This document shows positions 35,301-41,112 of a stretch of DNA of 64,000 bases, one piece after another; position 1 is the first letter of the stretch; every line of letters starts with the position of its first letter. The stretch covers positions 4,186,312 through 4,250,311 of the forward strand of contig NC_092675.1 in NCBI RefSeq assembly GCF_964355755.1, in the 5' to 3' direction. Both the position numbers and the translations under genes were made by a program. The notes below the pieces were generated by a model, which made no database searches, was not told where the DNA came from, and saw only the letters and a program-made list of their open reading frames with translations. This DNA is from Antedon mediterranea. Its lineage: Eukaryota > Echinodermata > Crinoidea > Comatulida > Antedonidae.

Positions 35301-36985
35301 CAACTACTATACCCACTATACCCCTATTAAAGGGACACTTTCTTGTGAAAGGGATAACATATTTTAGTGCTATGGGCAACTACTATACCCACTATACCCC
35401 TATTAAAGGGACACTTTCTTGTGAAAGGGATAACATATTTTAGTGCTATGGGCAACTACTATACCCACTATACCCCTATTAAAGGGACACTTTCTTGTGA
35501 AAGGGACAATATATGTTTTAGTGCTATGGACAACTACTATACCCACTATACCCCTATTAAAGGGACACTTTCTTGTGAAAGGGACAATATATGTTTTAGT
35601 GCTATGGGCAACTACTATACCCACTATACCCCTATTAAAGGGACACTTTCTTGTGAAAGGGACAATATATGTTTTAGTGCTATGGGCAACTACTATACTC
35701 ACTATACCCCTATTAAAGGGACACTTTCTTGTGAAAGGGACAATATATGTTTTAGTGCTATGGGCAACTACTATACTCGCTATACCCCTATTAAAGGGAC
35801 ACTTTCTTGTGAAAGGGACAATATATGTTTTAGTGCTATGGGCAACTACTATACCCTATACCCACTATACCCATATTAAGGAGACATTTTGTACAGTGTC
35901 GTCTTAATAGGATTAACCAGAGAAACACTGAAAATATTTTCTAAATTTATGTTAGCATTTACCTCAGATATACCTTGCTGAATTTTTTTTTTTTTGGTTA
36001 AATAATAGGAATGAAAGAATAGGAAATTAGCATATTTACACCACTAACACAAGCCACAAGTGATAGAGTTACAAGTTCATAGCACATAATAAGTACAATT
36101 ACATTTGACCGTTTGATTACGTAAAATATTTCTCTATTAACAAGTTACCTGATATTGAACATACAGTTTCCTGAATATGTATAATTTATATTTAATGATA
36201 TTTGATAATTGCTGTTTCTAATTCCCAAGAGTACATCATTAACACAAAGTAATACATTGCATTGACCATTTAATTACATGAAGTTATTAACATATTTTCC
36301 TTTAACAAGTAACCTGATATTAAACATACACTTTCCTAAATCTATAATTTATTGATAATTACATGCTGGTAGCACTGCTTACAGATATGATTAACACGTA
36401 AAACAAATTTGTCAAAATTATACGTGATTAGAAAGAATTTGAATCCAATGCCTTCATTTTGTCACTGATGTAATAGACAAACTTATGTCTTCATTTAATC
36501 AGTAAAATGAACTAGAAACATTTCGTACTTCTTCATGAAGTTATGCACTTTCAATTGTATCATTTATCCAAGTTGCGTCATACCTTATGAGTACCATGAC
36601 GCACTTGTGCGTCAAAAATGTGACTTACCTCTAGGTGACCCATGACACATCCATTTTGTCGCACTTTGACCATGTTGTTTATGATATGGTGGGTGGTAAA
36701 GTGACGGACATTGACACGCCATTGTTCATTGATGTGACTTACCATCTAGGTTTTTTGCCGCACCCCTGAGTCAGTAATTATTTGTAAATGACGTACCTCT
36801 CCCAGGGGTCGTATCGTGGGTCATACAATTGACAAGTGCATTGGTGGCAATATAATGTTGTTATTTTATGATTGGATTAAATTCAAGCATTATTCCTTAA
36901 CTTTTCATACTATTCTTATGAGGAGAGTGAAGAAGAAGAGGATGACGAAGACGATGAATCAGATGATCCAGATTTCATGGCATAA
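3525..36985 (+). CDS. NIPBL: Nipped-B-like cohesin loader (SCC2), complete, 43 coding exons
   Basis: NIPBL with MAU2 loads the cohesin ring on DNA and stimulates the cohesin ATPase for loop extrusion in the nucleus. Coding exons: 3525-3588, 4318-4486, 5194-5318, 5851-6075, 6722-6865, 7002-7162, 7528-8257, 8793-8918, 9678-9755, 10213-10302, 11096-11205, 11365-11451, 12437-12671, 12945-13096, 13442-13522, 13909-14009, 14429-14594, 15012-15091, 15530-15659, 15955-16098, 16463-16654, 17360-17574, 17936-18038, 18402-18500, 19039-19185, 19776-19910, 20407-20559, 21058-21166, 21511-21650, 22310-22544, 22914-23062, 23433-23700, 24314-24368, 24965-25100, 25716-25823, 26281-26481, 27245-27391, 29771-29933, 30673-30787, 32170-32344, 32781-33026, 34793-34897, 36911-36985. 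The total is 6669 nt, 2222 residues plus stop, with every junction phase consistent. Human NIPBL is longer (about 2800), mainly because its disordered N-terminal half is longer. The order of conserved blocks matches human NIPBL from the N-terminal PITTLAG to the C-terminal HEAT region. Confidence 0.96.
3600..4317 (+). repeat. Tandem array of six 3' splice sites before NIPBL coding exon 2
   Basis: Acceptor AGs end at 3697, 3844, 3988, 4096, 4209 and 4317 (the real one). Spacings are 147, 144, 108, 113 and 108 bp. Each unit holds GGATCCTGATCTTAAT, a T-rich tract ending in TTTAG or TATAG, and about 45 nt of the exon 2 start (TGTTATCAGAGCTGCCG and onward). Copies 3-5 diverge from the true exon after AATACT and read AAG TGA, an in-frame stop. 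Copies 1-2 read on to a stop further downstream. This is a tandem duplication of an intron-exon boundary. Confidence 0.9.
4740..4836. mobile_element. Fragment of a pogo/Tigger-like MITE
   Basis: The right end reads GGAGTTCTACTGTA and the left side has AGTAGAAACCCTAA, an imperfect terminal inverted repeat of the CAGTAGAAC type. It resembles the better preserved element at 11580-12105. There is no coding content. Confidence 0.4.
5851..9755 (+). CDS. NIPBL: NIPBL coding exons 4-9: disordered, Q/S/P- and K/E-rich region
   Basis: Exons 5851-6075, 6722-6865, 7002-7162, 7528-8257, 8793-8918 and 9678-9755 encode residues 120-607. A glutamine-rich run covers about residues 134-154. A basic tract KKRRKDKDRQKEKH precedes YDIVSPP (about 356-362), aligned with human YDIISSP. 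A charged helix (IDQMRKELEREKELLEKA, about 500-538) predicts a coiled coil. Exon 8 encodes an acidic ELDSDEEMEVSGDE tract similar to the region before the human HEAT domain. The region is far shorter than in vertebrates, which have one very large exon here. Exon 8 has a tandem AAG-TAG acceptor (AG at 8791-8792 or 8794-8795), so one residue (Val) may be optional. Confidence 0.88.
6558..6697. mobile_element. Tourist-like MITE, family 1 copy
   Basis: The ends read AGTTCTATCTACACTATC and, inverted at the right, GATAGTGTAGACAAGGCT. The whole unit folds on itself through CATGTCCATATATGG-type internal repeats. It is followed by TAA (6698-6700). It lies in the intron after NIPBL coding exon 4 and has no coding capacity. 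Confidence 0.75.
8518..8712 (-). repeat. SINE fragment lacking its tRNA head
   Basis: The body shares the blocks GTGATGTACTAGTACACCGG, CCCTACT and GGACCTACGGT with the element at 19250-19545, in the same orientation, so it belongs to the same dispersed family. The tRNA-like promoter region present in that copy is missing here, as in a truncated insertion. Confidence 0.6.
9240..9612. repeat. Large inverted repeat, about 370 bp, with nested duplications
   Basis: The left arm (about 9240-9382) contains ATCATGAATGATTCCACC, GTTAAAATAACGATTGTGAGG and GGCAAACTGCCTTAAAATG. The right arm (about 9467-9612) contains their reverse complements in mirror order. A spacer of about 80 bp separates them. Within each arm the GTGAGGCATTTAAT block occurs twice. 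It lies in the intron before NIPBL coding exon 9. It looks like a fold-back transposon or palindromic MITE. Confidence 0.8.
10213..14009 (+). CDS. NIPBL: NIPBL coding exons 10-16: start of helical/HEAT body
   Basis: Exons 10213-10302, 11096-11205, 11365-11451, 12437-12671, 12945-13096, 13442-13522 and 13909-14009 encode residues about 608-892. STFKRF-like ATFKRFNAAID, LERNIRDG, MERVARAIDATLTALYIMTS, VFIEDVIDRIAQLTKFHL, NTIYPEFDPVY, LLDVQILTDST and GTSPFFVENISEMQL match human NIPBL blocks in order. KYDKHRQLILEDIFASLAKL follows, a hallmark of the family. This is where the ordered HEAT-repeat superhelix begins after the disordered N-terminal half. Confidence 0.95.
10433..10580. mobile_element. 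Tourist-like MITE, family 1, with TAA target duplication
   Basis: It begins AGCTCTGTCTACACTATC and ends with its reverse complement, ..GACAGAGCT. Perfect TAA direct repeats flank it (10430-10432 and 10581-10583). The internal sequence is itself palindromic around CCCAAATATGG / CCATATGTGGG. The 3-bp TAA duplication is typical of PIF/Harbinger elements. Confidence 0.85.
10823..11001. mobile_element. Tourist-like MITE, family 2, with TAA target duplication
   Basis: The ends are AGCGTGGTTCCCACTAG and, inverted, CTAGTGGGAACCAAGCT. The arms continue with ACGTAACGCAACGCAAG and its complement, and CCAATCACAAGCGATGG pairs across the centre. TAA flanks both sides (10820-10822 and 11002-11004). It is a near-complete hairpin with no coding content. 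Confidence 0.85.
11580..12105. mobile_element. pogo/Tigger-like (Tc1/mariner) non-autonomous element
   Basis: The terminal repeats CAGTAGAACCT and AGGTTCTACTG are flanked by TA on both sides (11578-11579 and 12106-12107), the target duplication of Tc1/mariner elements. Sub-terminal TTTTACGTAC motifs recur in both ends. At about 526 bp it has no transposase frame. It lies in the intron before NIPBL coding exon 13. Confidence 0.75.
12167..12373. mobile_element. Small TA-flanked MITE split by a family 1 MITE
   Basis: The ends read CAGTGTAATTTCCCAATA and, inverted, TATTGGGAGCATTGACTG, with TA on both outer sides (12165-12166 and 12374-12375). A Tourist-like element (12256-12348) with its own TAA duplication interrupts it, so this element is the older insertion. 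Confidence 0.65.
12256..12348. mobile_element. Tourist-like MITE, family 1, short nested copy
   Basis: AGCTCTGTCTACACTATC at the left and GATATTGTAGACAGAGCT at the right, with perfect TAA duplications (12253-12255 and 12349-12351). At 93 bp it lacks most of the internal palindrome. It is inserted inside the TA-flanked element at 12167-12373. Confidence 0.85.
13130..13250 (+). repeat. LINE-like 3' tail
   Basis: CCTGAGGACGAAATAAAG is followed by a TGAATTGAATTTA-type short repeat. This is the tail format of non-LTR retrotransposons seen elsewhere in this window, such as 55080-55160. A similar tail in reverse orientation lies at about 13560-13720, ending in ATTCATTCATTC. No coding part remains. 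Confidence 0.4.
14096..14285. mobile_element. Tourist-like MITE, family 2 copy
   Basis: The ends AGCGTGGTTCCCACTAGCG and CTAGTGGGAACCAAGCT are mutual inverted repeats of family 2. TAA precedes it and TTA follows, so the duplication is imperfect. The centre has diverged from the other copies. It lies between NIPBL coding exons 16 and 17. Confidence 0.75.
14429..20559 (+). CDS. NIPBL: NIPBL coding exons 17-27: central HEAT-repeat hook
   Basis: Eleven exons (coordinates in the main entry) encode residues about 893-1414. QMVTALVLQLIQCVV, EEDYRPLFENFVQDLL, NKPEWPSAELLLSLLGRLL, MRVSSLEYLGQIASRLR, RYLASARPFSQSFDIYL, ILRVLNETAVAIRTKAMKCL, QSTSVREAAVDLVGRF, QYYCMLIERIL, GISVRKRVIKILRDIC, IRRVNDEEGIKKLVNETFQ and CKDTGYDWLEQLL are nearly colinear with human NIPBL. 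The segment from ILRVL to DPDIL is the Cohesin HEAT Pfam region. Two acidic insertions, SSSDDDDSDVED (exon 17) and DSEDEDEEEENE (exon 21), fall in surface loops and differ from vertebrates. In family structures this part contacts SMC heads, DNA and RAD21. Confidence 0.96.
14645..14682. mobile_element. Terminal-repeat-only remnant: 38-bp perfect palindrome
   Basis: CTGTCTACACTATCAAACT is followed directly by its exact reverse complement, centred on ACTAGT, with no spacer. This is the two termini of the family 1 MITE joined together with the interior lost. A second family 1 copy starts 33 bp downstream. Confidence 0.85.
14715..14822. mobile_element. Tourist-like MITE, family 1, with TAA target duplication
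   Basis: It starts AGCTCTGTAGACAAAAAA (left terminal repeat partly deleted) and ends GATAGTGTAGACAGAGCT. Perfect TAA repeats flank it (14712-14714 and 14823-14825). The interior has the family's CCCAAATATGG and CATATATGGGC blocks. Confidence 0.8.
14928..14972 (-). repeat. tRNA-like (SINE) fragment
   Basis: GGATTTGAACCCAGGAGC is the reverse complement of a Pol III B-box (GGGTTCAAATCC). No convincing A-box accompanies it, so this is at best a scrap of a tRNA-derived SINE on the minus strand. Confidence 0.3.
17704..17784. mobile_element. Degenerate family 1 MITE
   Basis: ATATAGTGTCAAACTTTAT and CCCATATATGCACATGA are recognisable, and the right end GTGTAGACAGAGCT followed by TAA is intact. The left terminus is decayed. 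Confidence 0.6.
19250..19545 (-). mobile_element. tRNA-derived SINE
   Basis: Read on the minus strand from about 19532, TGGCTAAGCGGTTAAA fits a Pol III A-box, and CAAGGGTTCGAGTCTC, about 45 bp further, fits a B-box. A body follows containing ACCGTAGGTCCATTG and CCGGTGTACTAGTACATCAC. A head-less relative is at 8518-8712. The tRNA-like head is too diverged to be a functional tRNA gene. It lies in the intron between NIPBL coding exons 25 and 26. Confidence 0.75.
20811..21057 (+). repeat. Tandem array of four 3' splice sites before NIPBL coding exon 28
   Basis: Acceptor AGs end at 20870, 20933, 20994 and 21057 (the real one), spaced 63, 61 and 63 bp. Every unit has ATCTATTAC, CTGTTTTTATTAA, a T-rich run ending TTTTTAG, and then TTATTGAA or TTATGGAA, matching the first bases of the exon (TTATTGAAAG). 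Using an upstream copy would read in frame to the next TAG, which is the following acceptor itself. Confidence 0.9.
21058..27391 (+). CDS. NIPBL: NIPBL coding exons 28-37: C-terminal HEAT region (Nipped-B C-terminal domain)
   Basis: Ten exons encode residues about 1415-1930. KPVQKACVQIVDCLVEHVL, TLYLFSKVKPELMV, LQPYLSTKCS, ILELVVPLMDHPSEMF, CVSCLAAVVNDVT, PRLLRALFTVGLFCKHF, LNALTGLGF, QVLKNLQNYLSEED, DLKEMGDVQSGMSSSVMQ, VLTLKQGLVHPVQ, RYPGFIHMKAIAG, CTHLYSMIRSHRQHRRALL, YFPYQTQDEPLFIMHHIE and SGGNLLQSFKE match the vertebrate protein in order. The part from MSSSVMQ to LLQSFKE is the Nipped-B_C family domain. Exon 33 is only 55 nt and exon 34 begins mid-codon, all in frame. Confidence 0.96.
21180..21326. 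mobile_element. Tourist-like MITE, family 1 copy
   Basis: AGCTCTGTCTACACTATC at the left and GATAGTGTAGACAGAGCT at the right. The internal AAATATGGTAGTGATATG motif is duplicated. The left flank is TTA and the right flank TTG. It lies just after NIPBL coding exon 28. Confidence 0.8.
23109..23242. mobile_element. Tourist-like MITE, family 1 copy plus downstream terminal scrap
   Basis: Complete terminal repeats (AGCTCTGTCTACACTATC and its complement) enclose CCCATATATAAACATGATG and its partner. A lone right terminus, CAAACTAATTTGATAGTG then GAGACAGAGCT, sits about 100 bp downstream at 23344-23373. Confidence 0.8.
24757..24890. repeat. Dispersed repeat related to 32456-32635
   Basis: The block ATTAGGCTAGCCCAAGGGTG then AGTGTTGAGAGAAGTG resembles ATTAGACCAGCCTAAAGGTG then ATGTTGAGAGAGT near 32580. 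Both look like eroded pogo/Tigger-like MITEs in NIPBL introns. The boundaries are unclear. Confidence 0.4.
28040..28253. repeat. Long near-perfect palindrome (hairpin MITE)
   Basis: The core 28075-28219 has arms of about 62 bp (GGTTAAATATAAGATTTGAC, ATCCCCGAGGGAATGATATT, then GGGAATATATATTTCCC) around a spacer of about 14 bp, GAAGCGCCAGCTGA. The right arm is an almost exact reverse complement. A weaker outer arm (ACAGATATT near 28053 and its partner near 28243) extends the structure. No coding content. Confidence 0.88.
28688..28760 (+). repeat. tRNA-like SINE head
   Basis: GTGGCCCAGCGGATGAA fits an A-box and CCGAGTTCAAGGTCGAG an eroded B-box about 45 bp later. The spacing is that of a tRNA-derived SINE promoter. 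The body downstream is not clearly shared with the other SINE copies in this window. Confidence 0.45.
29101..29257. mobile_element. Tourist-like MITE, family 1 copy
   Basis: The left end begins TGTCTACACTGTCAAAC (the first bases are lost) and the right end is intact, GATAGTGTAGACAGAGCT followed by TTA. The internal CCATATATGGGCACATCAC pairs with the left half. Confidence 0.75.
29771..33026 (+). CDS. NIPBL: NIPBL coding exons 38-41: post-HEAT linker and final conserved helices
   Basis: Exons 29771-29933, 30673-30787, 32170-32344 and 32781-33026 encode residues about 1931-2163. Exon 38 is a proline/serine linker (PPPVKASSPPQPASP, then an acidic YYEEDGEED) that replaces the serine-rich vertebrate linker. 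Exon 39 carries PMALIECCQTAQGIILLLVL-like helices aligned with human EFANVSQGILLLLMLKQHL. Exon 40 carries YSPTESAKVYDKSLTRKSG, very close to human YSPSESAKVYDKAINRKTG. Exon 41 starts FKQLMELVDPDEDEEEEEE, like human FKLLMEHLDPDEEEEEG, then enters disordered acidic/alanine-rich sequence. Confidence 0.94.
29966..30108. mobile_element. Tourist-like MITE, family 1, with TTA target duplication
   Basis: AGCTCTGTCTACGCTATC at the left and GATAGATTAGACAGATCT at the right, with TTA on both sides (29963-29965 and 30109-30111). It starts about 30 bp after the donor of NIPBL coding exon 38. Confidence 0.8.
30803..31142. mobile_element. Inverted-repeat element with TTAAAGAT termini, about 340 bp
   Basis: The left end ATTAAAGATGTATTGTCCCC and the right end GGGGACAATATATCTTTAAT are near-perfect inverted repeats of about 20 bp. 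There is no reading frame inside. The target duplication is ambiguous (TAA or TTAA). It differs from families 1-3. It begins about 15 bp after the donor of NIPBL coding exon 39. Confidence 0.7.
32456..32635. repeat. Dispersed repeat related to 24757-24890 and 12167-12373
   Basis: CCAATACCAGACTCTCTGAA resembles the left part of the TA-flanked element at 12167, and AAAGGTGTCCGATGTTGAGA resembles the block near 24857. It is probably an eroded pogo/Tigger-like MITE. Confidence 0.4.
33556..33740 (+). mobile_element. tRNA-derived SINE
   Basis: GTGGCTTAGTGGTTAAG fits an A-box and CCTGGGTGCAAATCTAAG a decayed B-box. The 3' body TTTATGTAGAGCATCATGTG and TGTTTGTTTTGTAAAC also occurs at 56797-57030 with small changes, so this is a dispersed family and not a tRNA gene. 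Confidence 0.7.
34351..34792 (+). repeat. Tandem array of five 3' splice sites before NIPBL coding exon 42
   Basis: Acceptors ending ATTTTCAG occur with AG at 34389, 34491, 34587, 34694 and 34792 (the real one), spaced 102, 96, 107 and 98 bp. Each unit has GTCTTTATCAATTTGTACA or a variant, then a long T-rich tract, ATTTTCAG, and CTTACTGGG with CACACCTA. After the last acceptor the sequence changes to the exon (TCTTATACATCAAG). The array multiplies polypyrimidine tract and acceptor. Confidence 0.88.
34793..36985 (+). CDS. NIPBL: NIPBL coding exons 42-43: basic then acidic C-terminal tail
   Basis: Exon 34793-34897 encodes 35 residues, SYTSRSRSGKRVRSTSKT then KPKKRRKR, likely a nuclear localisation signal. 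Exon 36911-36985 encodes YSYEESEEEEDDEDDES, then DDPDFMA and the stop TAA at 36983-36985. The junction is phase 0 and fits a U12-type AT-AC intron (separate entry). The long vertebrate isoform A tail (about 140 further residues) has no counterpart here. A GT-AG alternative exists: GTAAGA at 34826 joined to AG at 36921-36922 also keeps frame, but its acceptor TATGAG is poor. I prefer the AT-AC model. Confidence 0.82.
34898..36910 (+). other. NIPBL: Putative U12-type AT-AC intron (last NIPBL intron)
   Basis: The intron starts ATATCCTTT (34898-34906), the exact AT-AC minor-spliceosome 5' consensus. It contains TTCCTTAAC at 36893-36901, the exact U12 branch-site consensus, and ends CATAC (AC at 36909-36910), with the branch A about 10 nt from the end, which is the usual U12 spacing. 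Flanking exons are in phase 0. Length 2013 bp. Inside are a 76/78-bp minisatellite (34951-35880) and a stretch at about 36575-36830 with diverged repeats of the TGACTTACCTCTAGG type, richer in G+C than its surroundings. Confidence 0.85.
34951..35880 (+). repeat. Minisatellite, 12 units of 76 or 78 bp
   Basis: Units starting GGACACTTTC lie at 34951, 35027, 35103, 35179, 35255, 35333, 35409, 35485, 35563, 35641, 35719 and 35797. Each contains GTGAAAGGGA, TTTTAGTGCTATGG, CAACTACTATAC and ACTATACCCCTATTAAA. Units with GGGATAACATATTTTAG are 76 bp; those with GGGACAATATATGTTTTAG are 78 bp, a multiple of three, which keeps long frames open by chance. The array lies inside the last NIPBL intron. Confidence 0.95.
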
Positions 36986-38140
36986 ACAAGCGAGATCATG
37001 AAAGGACAAAAGTCAGAGGTTATGACATGCCAACCAAGTGAAAATCATCCCATGCTCTAATATGTAACAGACCATTGCAAGTCACCAAGAAATTTTTATC
37101 TTGATGCCTAAATATGTAGCCTGGTTATCGTGATGCCTGGATATGTAGCTTGGCTATCTAGATGCCTAGATATGTAGCCTGGCTATCTTGATGCCTAGAT
37201 ATGTAGCTTGGCTTTCTTGATGCCTAGATATGTAGCTTGGCTATCTTGATGCCTAGATCTGTAGCTTGGCTATCTAGATGCCTAGATATGTAGCTTGTCT
37301 ATCTTGATGCCTGGATATGTAGCTTGGCTATCTTGATGCCTGGATATGTAGCTTGGCTATCTTGGTGCCTAGATATGTAGCTTGGCTATCTTGATGCCTA
37401 GATATGTAGCTTGGCTATCTTGGTGCCTAGATATGTAGCTTGGCTATCTTGGTGCCTAGATATGTAGCTTGGCTATCTTGATGCCTAGATATGTAGCTTG
37501 GCTATCTTGATGCCTAGATATGTAGCTTGGCTATCTTGATGCCTAGATACTTGACTTCAATGGCTTCAGATGTCATGTGGATGTCTTGAGGCAACGATGT
37601 AGATGCCCAATTGATACCAGCACAGAAATGTAGGTGCAAAATTCCTTAAAATTGTATAATCAACATTATGTTGTGAGGTATGCTTTGTATCTATTTAATG
37701 AGCAATAATGTTAAACTGAGCAACATGAATGTTAACTGGTACAGCCACTAATACTCTTCATGTATAAGAAAGTTAAATGGATGGAGTGTCCAAAGAATGT
37801 TTTCTCTCCTGAATTATATTATTATTTATAAACTGCCTTAAAGTTAAGTTCTATACAAGTAATGAAAGTGATATATTTGTATGTTTTAATAACACATTTT
37901 TCATCACAAATTTTAAAAACTAATTTATTTCATTTTACTTCTTTAGCTTCTTTATTTTATTGTTCATATTAATGATACCTCTGTTGCTCATTAATAATAT
38001 CAGAATTACTGTACACATAATAGATATTTTTCAGGTCTTTCAATTAATTAAAATATTATCAAATACAAAACATTTCTAGAATAAAATTGTTCTAGAGTAA
38101 ACCTTTATTAAATTTATCAGCCGCATTCCTGAATAAACGG
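36986..38140 (+). other. NIPBL: NIPBL 3'UTR, approximate
   Basis: This follows the stop at 36983-36985. It carries the 29-bp minisatellite (37103-37552). Possible polyadenylation signals AATAAA lie at 38080-38085 and 38132-38137; neither can be confirmed without transcript data, so the 3' end is provisional. Confidence 0.45.
37103..37552 (+). repeat. Minisatellite, 16 units of exactly 29 bp, in the 3'UTR
   Basis: The block GATGCCTAGATATGTAGC then TTGGCTATCTT recurs at strict 29-bp spacing from 37103 to 37538, with no insertion or deletion across 15 intervals. Variation is limited to substitutions (GGTGCCT, CTGGATATG, CTAGATG). It starts about 118 bp after the NIPBL stop codon. Confidence 0.95.
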
Positions 38141-40888
38141 GCAAAATTCAGGCCTACCGTGTTGAACAAAACATTTTGACTGTGCAATAGTGCCTTCATC
38201 AATAAAATCAGAAAAAATAATATGACATATGATATAAAATCAACCAATCAAATGGTGACGATACACTTTGTATCTTTATCAACATGCCATGTTGATGATA
38301 TTAAGTATCCCCACCTACCACTTGTAAGAATATTAAGAAATAATCTTTCCTTCTAATTCAAGTTAATCAACATCTGTCTCAATAATTTCCATCATTTTTC
38401 ATTTTCTATCAACAGTTTCATTTACAAATTGACTGTTCACTTCATTGTTTCCCTTTTCTAAATAAACATTATTTAATTTAGTTTAATAACTATTAACATA
38501 CTCATAATACTCATTATCTTCTGATAGTGTTTCTCCTGATTTTTAGTTACCTATTTTGGTAACTTTGTCCATAATATCACTCATCTTTTGGTAGCATTTC
38601 TCCTGATGTTTTCCATGAAAACTGTGTTTTCTCTATTAGTTTCCATAGTTTCTTTCTTCCATACTCTTTCTCACAAAGGCTTTTCTAAAAGAAAGGAAAA
38701 AACCGTTACTTAGTCAATTTTTATGCGTAGATAACGGTTAGCTAAGCAGTGGATTTTCAAGGTTATTGTGTAAGATGATTAGGATGTGATACTGTGATCT
38801 GAATTTGCAAACTTATTATTACTTACTACTTATTATTTTAACCATTCAGGAAGATTTGAATTTAAGTGTGAACTTATACCTTGATGCCAGTAGCAATCTT
38901 ACTTAATATGTTTTTCTCTATCACTATTTCCATTTATTCTATAAAAAAAATATTTCCAAACAACATCCTTTTTATGTTTCCCGATTTTCCATCAGTGAGA
39001 TTGAAAATACATTCTGCAATAGATAATTTGGTTTTTTAAAATAAAAACAAAATATAGGGAATGTGTTTTTCTTATATTAAATTATTAAAGTATATATTGC
39101 ACAGGAATTAACTGATTTACCACTACAAACATTATTTAATAATTAATTTATATAATAATTATATTTGTATAAATAAATGATTGTGATATACACATAAGGG
39201 TGTTCATACATATCACAGTTTAGTCGTTTCTCACTTGCGCCACAGCTAGGGATTCGCACACTCATCATCTAAATTTCCAATACCGTATCTAGTTACACGA
39301 CAGATAGACAAAATCTATTACGTGACTCTATGTTAATATTCTGCTTGCATTAGCAATCTGTATGTATACATAACATAGCTGTTCTAATGTGTAAAAATAC
39401 TAATAGCTGTAGCTGATTGTATTCGGTATTTCTATTTTATCAATTTATTTTGAAATATTAAAATATCAAAATTCTTCATTTCATCAAAAAATTGCTTTTA
39501 GATATGTACAGGATGATTAAATTTGAATTGTATTTATATTAAAACATTTTTGAAATATTGTTTCATTTTCATAAATATGGAATTCTAATTTTCACAAGAA
39601 TGATCTGGATTACATACTGTGTAATTTACATTGAATTGCAATCTGTCAGAATGCATAGAAATGATCACATCATCACTAAAATGATATAAATAAATAATAG
39701 TGATATATATATAATGCTGTTGAAACAATGATATCAAATTTGTATATTTTTTGACGAAAACCGACAATTGAAAAAAAAATTGATTTACTTCACTTTGCAA
39801 AAACATTACAATAGGACATTGTTACATGATAATTGAATAATATCGAAATTTACGGTAATCGTATCGTTTTTAATGTGTGTTCACATTTCATTTGATCGTA
39901 TCGTATTAGAATATAAAGCATGAAATAGCAATACTATGTGTTTACTTTGTGTTCACATTAAATTTTCCTAATCCTGGTTGATTTACACAAGATAGTTGAT
40001 ATAAATCTCTTGAATTTGTTTCAAGATCCCAATGCTATTCAATTCCAATTTTCATGTACATACTTTAATGCCGTTGAAGCAATTGAAAGCCATGTCACAT
40101 CACATGGATTTACTTGCAAGCACATTAAAATATACCTAATCAGCATTTACCTTTAAAATGTACTGAAATATTCCAAAATAACATTTTCTTTTCATGTAGT
40201 AATATTATGGATTTCAATATTTGTTTAAAAAAGATGAACTTATAGGTATTAATTTGAGCATGCCTGAATAATCTACATAATGGTTACTAAATTTGATAGT
40301 GTAATGATATAAATTCCAAAGCTTAGAATAGAATGAAACAATTAAATCCTACAATGCTTAATATTCATAACATATCCCTTGTTAATTACATATTTAATTA
40401 GTAATAGTACTGGGCTAATTATTCTCCATATCAATAAAATAGCATCTATGAATGAACTATTTAAAAAATGTAATCTAATCCAAGTTAATTAATTACCACT
40501 GATTTGGCCTTGTTTTCTTCAGATTTATATTGCTTCCTGCTTTTCACTTTAAAGGAATAAATTTGTTAACATTTTTTACAAACTTGGACATCAAGCACTT
40601 TGGTTCCACTGTGTTTTTTTGATAATCATTAGCTTGTTTTTATTTTAAAATTTTTCTTCTGTGTTGCCCTTACCGCTTACTGTTTTTGGCAATCCCGTTC
40701 CACCTCATCAAAGTTAATCATCATGATGGCATTTCATAAAATCTACAGCTACTGATTACAATAATGTAATTAGCTAGGGTTGAAATTATACTAAATATTG
40801 GTCTGACGTTTGTAAATAGGATGATGCAGTGCACCAGATGTACTATAAAGAACCAGTGCTATACAGATGTCACATCAACTTACTTATA

Positions 40889-41032
40889 AGCTTGGTTCTC
40901 ACTAGGATGTAACTGATGTACAACACATGTAATTTGACCAATCACAGGCAATAGATCATCCTAACTATCACTTGTGATTGGTCAAATTATTTGCATTGCG
41001 TGTACATCCTACTTCCTAGTGGAAACCAAGCT
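40889..41032. mobile_element. Tourist-like MITE, family 2 copy
   Basis: AGCTTGGTTCTCACTAGGA at the left and CCTAGTGGAAACCAAGCT at the right, followed by TAA. The arms pair through TTTGACCAATCACA and TGTGATTGGTCAAA. Confidence 0.8.
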
Positions 41033-41112
41033 TAAAGTCTATGATTAAAGTAATTTTCATTGCAAAATGATTGTGTCACTGTGTATGCCAAACCAGTACA
41101 TTTTGGTTCTTA

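Noticed and set aside
34951-35880. CRISPR-like regular array
   Set aside because: Units are contiguous without unique spacers, in a eukaryotic intron. The 29-bp array at 37103 is rejected for the same reason.
35137-35907. Long open frames (76-170 residues, both strands) with repeated 26-residue units
   Set aside because: They are produced by the 76/78-bp minisatellite; the frames on both strands stay open because 78 is a multiple of three. They lie inside a NIPBL intron and have no family similarity.
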